Source of the DNA: Planctomycetota bacterium
Lineage (GTDB): Bacteria > Planctomycetota > Phycisphaerae > WQYP01
Assembly (NCBI GenBank): GCA_021826605.1
Contig: JAKAZF010000240.1
Span: 1 to 5,382 of the forward strand
Direction of reading: 5' to 3'
DNA length: 5,382 nucleotides
Part shown: piece by piece, positions 1 to 5,382 of the stretch
Numbering within the stretch: the first letter of the stretch is position 1
Layout of the letters: every line of letters starts with the position of its first letter
Notes under the pieces: model-generated
The model's database searches: none
Told to the model about the DNA's origin: nothing
Seen by the model: only the letters and a program-made list of their open reading frames with translations
Made by a program: the position numbers and the translations under genes

Positions 1-86
1 GGAGTTGCCTCGTGTCTCGGCGGCAGCCTCTCTTATGCGCCAGCCGAATGTGCTCTACTATCTACTCTCTCCAAACTCCTGCTCTA

Positions 87-110
87 TTTTTTCGCCTGAT
101 GGCGAAAAAA
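87..110. repeat. Perfect inverted repeat abutting tRNA-Pro 3' end
   Basis: The arms TTTTTTCGCC (87-96) and GGCGAAAAAA (101-110) are perfectly complementary over 10 bp around a 4-base loop. The repeat begins at the base next to the tRNA discriminator. It reads the same on both strands: T-run first, A-run last. That is the reverse of a normal intrinsic terminator, where the T-run follows the hairpin. It may instead form a 3' trailer hairpin in the tRNA precursor, or the first T-run may help release polymerase after the GC-rich acceptor stem. The function is inference. Bases 1-86 beyond it show no gene that I can support. Confidence 0.7.
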
Positions 111-185
<75 letters not shown>

Positions 186-340
186 ATTTACCTGTTAGCT
201 TAACATAAGATGAAAAAAACTTAAAGTCTGCTGCTTTCAATTCGCTTTCTAATGATGCTTCGGTTTCGAATACGTCGCGTTTTGTTCCCCCGGCCGATGT
301 GTTTGCGCTGCGGGCTTGTCCCCAGTGCGACCGTGCAGGC

Positions 341-2194
341 CTATCGATCGGAATCGCTTAGGCGGATGGCGTCGTACATCACCGCACCGACTTGGCCACG
401 CTGCATAGCGGCAACTGATTTGGGAAATTTCGTGGAGCCTTGTAGCGCCAGATGGATCGTGTTGCGTCCGGCTTTTAGTATATCCGCGTTGAATCGGACG
501 TAGCGCACGCGATAATCGCTGTCTTGGCCGCCGCTGCGGTACACGGCCATGCCGGATTTTTTCAGGCTGATATTCTGCACAATTTGCCCATTTATCATCA
601 CCCGCAAATGCAATAATTTATGGTGCGGCGGGGGGCAGGATGCGGCAATGCCCAGCGTCAACGTGGCCACGCCGGACGGCTGTCTGGCTAAATTAAATTG
701 GATCGCCCACCAGGGCCTTTTGCAATACCACGTCCACTGGGCAAAGTTCCAATCTTTACTCGGCGCACTTTTTCCAATGGTATACGTTACGTCATCGGGA
801 AATTCCTTGGGATACCAGCGGAAATTGCCCCAGTGGCGGATGTTTCTTCCGTGCCGGAAATGCCGCGTTGATCTGTCGGCGGTGCCAATTTCCCAGAGCA
901 GTGTTCCTTTCATGCGGCGTTTCCACACCACGGTACCCAAGGTCATGGTTCTTCCCGCGGAAACAGTTACCCCAGGCTTTTGGAAACTGACAAAATGATT
1001 GGCCCCAGTGGCGTAGAGCGTATAATTTCCTGGACGGATTTTATGAATGATAAAGTGGCCCAATCTGTTGGTTTTTGTCCAGAATTCGTATCCGTCCGCC
1101 TGCATGGCCCAGGGCTTTCCGGGCGCTGCCAGCACCACCCACGCGCCGACTACCGGCCGTCCGTGCGGAGTTTGAATGACCCCCGCAACGGATCCTCTTC
1201 CCAGCGGATAATCCACGTTGTGTACCCATTTGTATGGCCACTGCGCAGCCTCCTTGATCTGTCGGTGTCGGGCATTGGCATACATGGATCGCATGGATGT
1301 TCCATGATTTACATACACCAGAAATGGGCCATAAAACTTAGACCATTTCTGTCCTTGCTTTACATGCACAGGCCCCGCACCATAATGCGTTGATTGAAAT
1401 AATGCGATCATCACATTGGGCATATAAACGGTTGAATTCTGGCGCAGGGGGCCGCCGTTGAGATACTCGTTAGACGCAAAAATCATCCATAAGCCCGTGC
1501 CGCGGCCGGTCACGCCGTGCAGGTAATGATGGGCTTCAAAGATGCAATTATCGTACTTGGTGTAAACATGCCCGTCGCGCAGCAGGTAGGTCACATTCAT
1601 TAGTTTTTTTACAACATCCATTTTCGGCATCCGGGCCATGCGGTTGTGATTCACAATGGCATGGGTAAAAAGGCGGCTGTTGCGAATTACAAACCGGCAC
1701 TGCACAAATCCTGCCGCCGGGGCGGAATCGCCATGCGAAACCTGGGCCCAGACGTACAAAGCGCTCTGCCCGGCCGGGAGCATGTAATGAAGCGTGATCC
1801 GGAAGGGGAACCAGAAGTGGGGACGCACCGTGACTGCGACTTCCGCGGCTCCCGGCAGCCCCGCCGGCACGATACGGACAGTATCGTGCCGATGAAACAA
1901 GGCAAAATGTCCTTTTTTTGTTTGCTGGTTCAGGCGCGATGCAGGAACAATATCCGGCTTGCCATTGGCGTCAAAATACATACTGTCAGCCAATCGGATT
2001 TTTCGGCCGGACCGTAGAAGAAATATTCCGTCCGACTCACCGCCGGGCAACGCAATAGATAATTCCAGTAAGCCATTACTTAAAATAATATGATGAGGCG
2101 TTCTGACAGCGGTTGCCGCTGCCCCGGCGTTTCCCGGGAGTACGGAAGAGGCTGTCAACAAGACGATAGATACAATGATTGCGGATAATCGCAT
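341..2194 (-). CDS. Secreted family 4 polysaccharide lyase (rhamnogalacturonan lyase type)
   Basis: A 617-residue protein predicted to cleave the rhamnose-galacturonate backbone of rhamnogalacturonan I pectin by beta-elimination outside the cytoplasm. Residues 1-26 form a signal peptide: basic start MRLS, a hydrophobic core, then a small-residue site near NAGAA. The three-domain PL4 plan is visible. The catalytic beta-sandwich runs to about residue 325, with KYDN at 213-216, HHYLHG at 222-227, NEYLNGGP at 242-249 and STHYG near 268-272. A small fibronectin-like domain starts with GSVAGVI at 334-340. A carbohydrate-binding-like C-terminal domain follows WEIGTADRS at 434-442 and includes WNFAQ at 482-486. 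These motifs match plant and bacterial rhamnogalacturonate lyases. Lys213 and His270 are my candidates for the catalytic Lys/His pair known in the Aspergillus enzyme; this is inferred from spacing. ATG at 2194 is chosen because GGAG lies 11 bases upstream; an in-frame GTG at 2221 would add nine residues. No other pectin gene is in view. Confidence 0.9.
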   Translation of the reverse strand: MRLSAIIVSIVLLTASSVLPGNAGAAATAVRTPHHIILSNGLLELSIALPGGESDGIFLLRSGRKIRLADSMYFDANGKPDIVPASRLNQQTKKGHFALFHRHDTVRIVPAGLPGAAEVAVTVRPHFWFPFRITLHYMLPAGQSALYVWAQVSHGDSAPAAGFVQCRFVIRNSRLFTHAIVNHNRMARMPKMDVVKKLMNVTYLLRDGHVYTKYDNCIFEAHHYLHGVTGRGTGLWMIFASNEYLNGGPLRQNSTVYMPNVMIALFQSTHYGAGPVHVKQGQKWSKFYGPFLVYVNHGTSMRSMYANARHRQIKEAAQWPYKWVHNVDYPLGRGSVAGVIQTPHGRPVVGAWVVLAAPGKPWAMQADGYEFWTKTNRLGHFIIHKIRPGNYTLYATGANHFVSFQKPGVTVSAGRTMTLGTVVWKRRMKGTLLWEIGTADRSTRHFRHGRNIRHWGNFRWYPKEFPDDVTYTIGKSAPSKDWNFAQWTWYCKRPWWAIQFNLARQPSGVATLTLGIAASCPPPHHKLLHLRVMINGQIVQNISLKKSGMAVYRSGGQDSDYRVRYVRFNADILKAGRNTIHLALQGSTKFPKSVAAMQRGQVGAVMYDAIRLSDSDR

Positions 2195-2205
2195 GATTTT
2201 CACAG

Positions 2206-2209
2206 CTCC
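2206..2209 (-). promoter_or_regulatory. Ribosome binding site deciding the lyase start
   Basis: GGAG on the minus strand sits 11 bases before ATG 2194, which begins the signal peptide. The in-frame GTG at 2203 is too close to this site and GTG 2221 lies upstream of it, so the site favours 2194. Confidence 0.6.
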
Positions 2210-2230
2210 AAATTCCGGCACGCGAAAGAA

Positions 2231-2258
2231 ACTATACTTCTCATTTGCGTGGTGGCAA
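2231..2258 (-). promoter_or_regulatory. Sigma70-like promoter of the lyase gene
   Basis: On the minus strand, TTGCCA (2258-2253) and TATAGT (2236-2231) each match five of six consensus bases, with a 16-base spacer. Transcription would start near 2224, giving a leader of about 30 bases before ATG 2194 that contains the GGAG ribosome binding site. The position and quality make this the best promoter in the window. It is read by eye; no start site has been mapped. Confidence 0.6.
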
Positions 2259-2392
2259 ATACCAAACTATTTACCGCAATGTCTACCCGTACCATAAGCC
2301 CAGGTGCGGCGCGGCATCGAAACCTTGTCGCAGTTCCGGATTTCACGCTCAGACGTGCCACAGGTGATATACGTAACCGGGTCAGAGATAGC

Positions 2393-2420
2393 TTGTAATT
2401 TAATTAAAACGTGTTAAAGT
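2393..2420 (+). promoter_or_regulatory. Possible promoter of the CxxC membrane-protein gene
   Basis: TTGTAA (2393-2398), a 16-base spacer and TAAAGT (2415-2420) each match four of six consensus bases. A TG at 2412-2413, one base before the -10, would make it an extended -10 promoter. Transcription from here would start near 2427 and leave a leader of about 134 bases. TATTAT at 2488-2493 is another -10-like site but lacks a -35 partner. Confidence 0.35.
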
Positions 2421-2435
2421 CACGACATGCGAGAT

Positions 2436-2460
2436 CGGGATGAATATTAATTCGTTCCCG
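2436..2460. repeat. Palindromic hairpin in the leader of the CxxC gene
   Basis: CGGGA (2436-2440) pairs with TCCCG (2456-2460), and GAAT (2442-2445) pairs with ATTC (2450-2453) around loop ATTA. The two helices are separated by a small internal loop. If the promoter at 2393-2420 is real, this lies about ten bases into the transcript and could stabilise its 5' end. As DNA, the near-palindrome could equally be an operator. No T-run follows, so it is not a terminator. Confidence 0.45.
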
Positions 2461-2545
2461 GCAACTCCGCGGCGTTGAGTTTTAGAGTATTATTTCGGCC
2501 AATGTTTCTGGCCCATTTGGTGTGAGTGATCAGTTTAGTTTTTTT

Positions 2546-2552
2546 AGGAAGG
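2546..2552 (+). promoter_or_regulatory. Ribosome binding site AGGAAGG, sets start at 2561
   Basis: AGGAAGG ends 8 bases before ATG 2561. It lies inside the frame that would open at GTG 2522, so it argues for the ATG and against the 13-residue longer form. Confidence 0.7.
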
Positions 2553-2560
2553 TGCGTTAT

Positions 2561-3124
2561 ATGATTCTCCCATACGATTGGAAAGAGAAGCTCAAACCGT
2601 CGAATCTGCGGAACACCATCAATGAGAACTCGGCGGTGATGAGCATTATCGCGGCCGTGGTGGCTATTGTGGCGATCGCCTTTATTGTCCGGACCATGTT
2701 CCACAGTACGAGTTATGGTCCAACAACCGCCTATTATTATGACACCACGGATGGCAGCATTCACGTTCTGCCGCGATCCAAATATCCGCCGCTGATGGGC
2801 AAAACGGGTAAACCAACACTCGTTTGGGCGGAGTACTATGCCTGTGCATCATGCTCCGACAAGACTCTGGCCTATCTGGAGAAATATTCGGCTCAAGCTA
2901 AAACGGCAATGGAGCAACTTCAGGCGCAGCAAAGCAATCCCAAGACCAAGGGCCAGCCGCCCAATTTTGCGCTGATGCAAATGGCCATGGAAGGCGGGGG
3001 AATTCTGGTACGCAGCCCCAAGAAAGGTTCCAAGTGGTATCCGTTGGAATCTCCGCAAGGAATGCAGATCGCCACGCCGCCGGCATGTTCCGGTGGGCAA
3101 CTCAAAGCCTGCAATCCCAGTTAA
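2561..3124 (+). CDS. Membrane-anchored protein with CxxC motif, function unknown
   Basis: A 187-residue protein that I cannot assign to a named family. Residues 1-24 are polar and charged, residues 25-43 form one hydrophobic membrane segment (SAVMSIIAAVVAIVAIAFI), and the rest should face the periplasm if the N-terminus stays inside. The outer part opens with TTAYYYDTTDGSIHVLP (55-71), then YYACASCSD (92-100) with Cys95-x-x-Cys98, a helical Ala/Gln-rich stretch (106-124), and a tail with Cys176 and Cys184. The four cysteines could bind one metal or form disulfides; that is inference. The tyrosine-rich opening and Cys pair resemble hypothetical proteins that I associate with planctomycetes, from memory only. 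ATG 2561 is preferred over GTG 2522 because AGGAAGG precedes it. The gene has its own leader and ends at a strong terminator, so it is probably a single-gene unit. Confidence 0.82.
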   Translation: MILPYDWKEKLKPSNLRNTINENSAVMSIIAAVVAIVAIAFIVRTMFHSTSYGPTTAYYYDTTDGSIHVLPRSKYPPLMGKTGKPTLVWAEYYACASCSDKTLAYLEKYSAQAKTAMEQLQAQQSNPKTKGQPPNFALMQMAMEGGGILVRSPKKGSKWYPLESPQGMQIATPPACSGGQLKACNPS

Positions 3125-3152
3125 TGCAGCCATCGCCTTCGTTGACGAATAT

Positions 3153-3196
3153 AAATGCCTGCCGAGGAGACGGTTCCTCGACAGGCATTTTCTTTT
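3153..3196 (+). terminator. Strong intrinsic terminator after the CxxC gene
   Basis: AAATGCCTG (3153-3161) and CGAGGA (3163-3168) pair with TCCTCG (3175-3180) and CAGGCATTT (3182-3190). This gives 15 bp with one C/A mismatch around the 6-base loop GACGGT. The last three T of the stem run on into TCTTTT, so a T-rich tract follows at once. It lies 28 bases past the stop codon and separates the gene from ribBA. Confidence 0.9.
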
Positions 3197-3271
3197 GCAC
3201 CACTGAAATCGCATTATGATATTATAGGTGTCCTCGCCTGTGCGCAATGAAACGCTACCGGCTGATACGGG

Positions 3272-3277
3272 TATAAT
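3272..3277 (+). promoter_or_regulatory. Possible -10 box of the ribBA-like gene
   Basis: TATAAT at 3272-3277 matches the consensus exactly and lies 26 bases before the start codon, which would give a leader of about 20 bases containing the GGAGA site at 3289-3293. No good -35 sequence stands 16-18 bases upstream, so the call is weak. The region after the terminator is too short and lacks the conserved elements for an FMN riboswitch. Confidence 0.35.
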
Positions 3278-3303
3278 GGAATGTCGGTGGAGATAATCTC
3301 ATC

Positions 3304-4464
3304 ATGCAATTTGCTCCAATTGAGGATGTGCTGGCGGCGTTAAAGCGCGGCGAAATGATCGTTCTGGTGGACGATGAAGATCGTGAAAACGAAGGCGATT
3401 TAGTATGCGCGGCGCAGTTTATCACGCCGGCCATTGTGAATTTTATGCTCAAAGAAGCTCGTGGAGTTTTGTGCGTTGCCATGACTCCGGAGGACTGCCG
3501 GCGTCTGGCCCTGTATCCGCAAGCCGCTTATAACACGGCCCCCCTGGGCACCGCCTTTACCGTGTCCGTTGATGCGCATCCGCGACTGGGAATTACGACG
3601 GGCGTTTCAGCGGCGGAACGTGCGCTGACCATCCAGACGCTGATCAACCCCAACTGCGGCCCGGATGATCTTTGCCGTCCAGGGCATATTAACCCGTTGA
3701 ACGCGCGGCCCGGCGGCGTGCTGGAGCGGGCGGGCCAAACTGAGGGATCGGTGGATCTGGCGAAAATGGCGGGGCTCTATCCAGCGGGTGTGATTATTGA
3801 AATTATGTCGGAAGACGGCACCATGTCCCGTCTGCCGGAGTTGGAGAAGTTTTCGCGCCGCCACGGTCTGCTGATGTGCAGCAATGCCGATATCATCCAG
3901 TACCGCCTGCGGCGCGACGCGCTGGTAAAGCGTATTGAGTCCACAGAATTAAAGACCGCCTTCGGCACGTTTGAACTGCATGTGTATGAAACTCTGAATG
4001 ACCCGTTGCTGCATCTGGCTATCACCAGCGGGGGGGTGGGCAACATTGACCCCGCCACGGGCAAGTCGGTTATTCAGACTGATCCGGTTCTGGTACGGGT
4101 GCATTCCGAGCATCTGCTGGGCGATGTTTTCGCAGCCACTTTTACCGATAGCGGCAGCGAGCTGCAGGAATCTTTGCGCATGATTCAACGCGCCGGCAAG
4201 GGGGCCTTGGTGTATCTGCGGCAGGAGTCGCGCGGCCTGGCGCTGCTGGCTCGGTTACGCGAAATGCGCAAATCTGAAAAGCCGGCCGGTTCCGCAGAAG
4301 CTTCCACTGCAATGGGACGGCGGGATTTCGGCATCGGGGCGCAAATTCTGCGTGACCTGGGCCTGCGCGAATTAATTATTCTGACCAATCGACCCAAAAA
4401 ACTCCACGGCCTGGAGGGCTTTGATCTTTCGGTCGTTGAGCAGCGGCCCATCAAGCCGCAATAA
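3304..4464 (+). CDS. ribBA: RibBA-like protein: DHBP synthase plus degenerate GTP cyclohydrolase II domain
   Basis: A 386-residue two-domain riboflavin-pathway protein of normal RibBA length. Residues 1-205 match 3,4-dihydroxy-2-butanone 4-phosphate synthase, which makes the four-carbon unit from ribulose 5-phosphate. [10 protein letters not shown] (23-32), [11 protein letters not shown] (96-106), RPGHINPL (125-132) and the GTMSR region are intact, but the usual GHTEA motif reads GQTEG (144-148), with Gln145 where a metal-binding His is expected. Residues 215-386 match GTP cyclohydrolase II, but the zinc cysteines Cys54, Cys65 and Cys67 of E. coli RibA correspond to His270, Thr281 and Ser283. 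Asp126 becomes Gly338, while Arg128 remains as Arg340. The RQEGR motif is RQESR, and the segment before Arg340 is about four residues shorter than in B. subtilis. The second domain is therefore unlikely to open GTP and resembles RibBX of Proteobacteria. GGAGA lies 10 bases before the start. The stop codon is one base from that of the facing gene. Confidence 0.93.
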   Translation: MQFAPIEDVLAALKRGEMIVLVDDEDRENEGDLVCAAQFITPAIVNFMLKEARGVLCVAMTPEDCRRLALYPQAAYNTAPLGTAFTVSVDAHPRLGITTGVSAAERALTIQTLINPNCGPDDLCRPGHINPLNARPGGVLERAGQTEGSVDLAKMAGLYPAGVIIEIMSEDGTMSRLPELEKFSRRHGLLMCSNADIIQYRLRRDALVKRIESTELKTAFGTFELHVYETLNDPLLHLAITSGGVGNIDPATGKSVIQTDPVLVRVHSEHLLGDVFAATFTDSGSELQESLRMIQRAGKGALVYLRQESRGLALLARLREMRKSEKPAGSAEASTAMGRRDFGIGAQILRDLGLRELIILTNRPKKLHGLEGFDLSVVEQRPIKPQ

Positions 4465-4476
4465 CTCACTGCGGTT
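4454..4476. repeat. Small inverted repeat spanning two convergent stop codons
   Basis: CCGCA (4456-4460) and TGCGG (4470-4474) pair, extended on the plus-strand transcript by a G-U and an A-U pair, around a 9-base loop that holds both stop codons. No T-run follows on either strand, so it is at best a weak transcript end and may be chance. Confidence 0.3.
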
Positions 4477-5335
4477 GTGTCGGCAGGGGCGTATGAATAT
4501 GCGTTACCTCATTGCCGATGAGAATGGCATTGGATACGCGACCGGATAGTACCGCCTTGGCATCATTCTGAATGTTCGGGGCGTACGCCGTATCAAGGCT
4601 GATTTTTTTCAGCATCCATACAACGGTCGGGTCTTTTCTGACGGGCCATAACTGATAAATACACTGTTTTAATGCTGCAGCGTGAGGGTCTTCCACCGTC
4701 GGCAGCAATTTTTCTTTAATCTGCCAGGCGGTGCCATTGTCCGCCTCGCTATAGGCTGCGGCAATTCCGCCTACGTTAGCTGCCGCTCCGGGGTTTACCG
4801 CACCAAGTACAGATGTTACTGCCGCAACGTGCTGTGCCTGCGCTCCTCCGGTGAATGGAAATTCCCGAATGGCCACAATACCCCAATGCTCTTTACCTCC
4901 CAGCGTGGGGGAGGCCAATTTATTTTGCGGTGCCAGAGTAAAGTGAAATTTCTCGGTTCGCACCGTAACAACATAATGATTGCTTGCGGTATCCGACGGT
5001 GGAATAATCTTCGCCTCAGGCCCCCAGTTGTCGCCAAAAAGCCCGGTGAGATAACGGTTCATATTTTCCATGGTCTGCCAGACGCGCCCAGGATGGTTTT
5101 TATGTTCCTGCCGCACGGGCCATGAAATGAGCCTGTAAGCCTCTTGAACCGTTATGGTGCGCCCCTGTGCCACTAAATTCATGTAACGGCGCAACAGGGC
5201 GGTGCGGCTGGTGGGATATTTCAGGATCGGGCTGGCCGGTGGGGTTTGAAACAACCAGAAGCCCACACCAATAACAATCACCGCCACGATGATCAAGCCC
5301 ATAACTTTTACGCCGCCGGAAGAAGAGTCAGACAT
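4466..5335 (-). CDS. Membrane-anchored protein of unknown function
   Basis: A 289-residue protein that I do not recognise. A short polar N-terminus (MSDSSSGGVK) precedes one membrane segment (residues 11-29), followed by a Pro-rich linker (31-42) and a soluble domain, presumably periplasmic. There is no signal-peptide cleavage site, so it should remain anchored. The domain contains RYMNLVAQGR (50-59), a Trp-rich stretch, strands around HYVVTVRTEKFHFTL (120-134), and a small-residue segment (162-195) rich in Ala, Gly and Val that could be a flexible or packed helical region. Only one Cys is present (225). ATG 5335 is chosen because it directly precedes the membrane anchor; CGGGGG about nine bases upstream is a modest ribosome binding site, and Met12 is a less likely start. 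The promoter must lie in the last 47 bases or beyond the window. The gene converges on ribBA. Confidence 0.8.
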   Translation of the reverse strand: MSDSSSGGVKVMGLIIVAVIVIGVGFWLFQTPPASPILKYPTSRTALLRRYMNLVAQGRTITVQEAYRLISWPVRQEHKNHPGRVWQTMENMNRYLTGLFGDNWGPEAKIIPPSDTASNHYVVTVRTEKFHFTLAPQNKLASPTLGGKEHWGIVAIREFPFTGGAQAQHVAAVTSVLGAVNPGAAANVGGIAAAYSEADNGTAWQIKEKLLPTVEDPHAAALKQCIYQLWPVRKDPTVVWMLKKISLDTAYAPNIQNDAKAVLSGRVSNAILIGNEVTHIHTPLPTQPQ

Positions 5336-5382
5336 GGCCTAAAACCCCCGTAAACCGCAAATACAAAAACCGCCTGACAGAT

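Larger units (their letters stand above)
2222..2560. other. Divergent intergenic region, 339 bases, no gene
   Basis: This gap lies between the divergent lyase and CxxC-protein genes. It contains the lyase promoter (2231-2258, minus), a possible plus-strand promoter (2393-2420), a palindromic hairpin (2436-2460) and the AGGAAGG ribosome binding site (2546-2552). The stretch 2260-2390 shows no reading frame, RNA fold or repeat that I can support. The antisense frame across 2447-2764 has no ribosome binding site that I can see and mirrors the real gene, so I do not call it. Confidence 0.6.

Noticed and set aside
87..110. Inverted repeat as an intrinsic terminator of the tRNA gene
   Set aside because: On both strands the hairpin is followed by an A-run, not a T-run, so it lacks terminator polarity.
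549..998. 149-residue plus-strand reading frame within the lyase gene
   Set aside because: It is antisense to a well-supported PL4 coding region and has no domain or start signal.
2447..2764. 105-residue minus-strand reading frame
   Set aside because: It lies opposite the CxxC gene, has a His/Arg-rich composition with no recognisable domain, and no visible ribosome binding site.
3197..3303. FMN riboswitch upstream of ribBA
   Set aside because: Only about 107 bases remain after the terminator, and the conserved elements of the FMN aptamer are not visible.
4454..4476. Hairpin over the convergent stops as a bidirectional terminator
   Set aside because: The stem is short, the loop is long and no T-run follows on either strand.

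Overview
The window holds four protein genes and one tRNA gene from a bacterial chromosome of moderate GC content. The likely source is the Planctomycetota (perhaps Phycisphaerae) or a relative in the PVC group. This rests on a tRNA gene without an encoded CCA tail, single-pass membrane proteins of unfamiliar type, a lone plant-pectin lyase and an unusual RibBA. None of these is decisive, so the assignment is inference.

Left part (1-2221), all on the minus strand: a secreted family 4 polysaccharide lyase (rhamnogalacturonan lyase type) with its own good sigma70-like promoter, followed downstream by tRNA-Pro(GGG). A perfect 10-bp inverted repeat abuts the 3' end of the tRNA.

Middle part (2222-3200): a 339-base gap between divergent genes carries the lyase promoter on one strand and, on the other, a weaker promoter, a palindromic leader hairpin and the ribosome binding site of a small membrane-anchored protein with a CxxC motif. 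That gene ends at a strong intrinsic terminator.

Right part (3200-5382): a RibBA-like riboflavin gene on the plus strand faces a gene for a membrane-anchored protein of unknown function. Their stop codons are one base apart.

The genes do not form one pathway or operon: each protein gene seems to be its own transcription unit, and the layout looks like ordinary chromosome rather than a mobile element. The most notable point is the RibBA protein. Its GTP cyclohydrolase II half lacks all three zinc cysteines and the active-site aspartate, and its DHBP synthase half has Gln in place of a metal-binding His. At least the second activity is probably lost, as in the proteobacterial RibBX proteins, so this genome should carry a true GTP cyclohydrolase II elsewhere.
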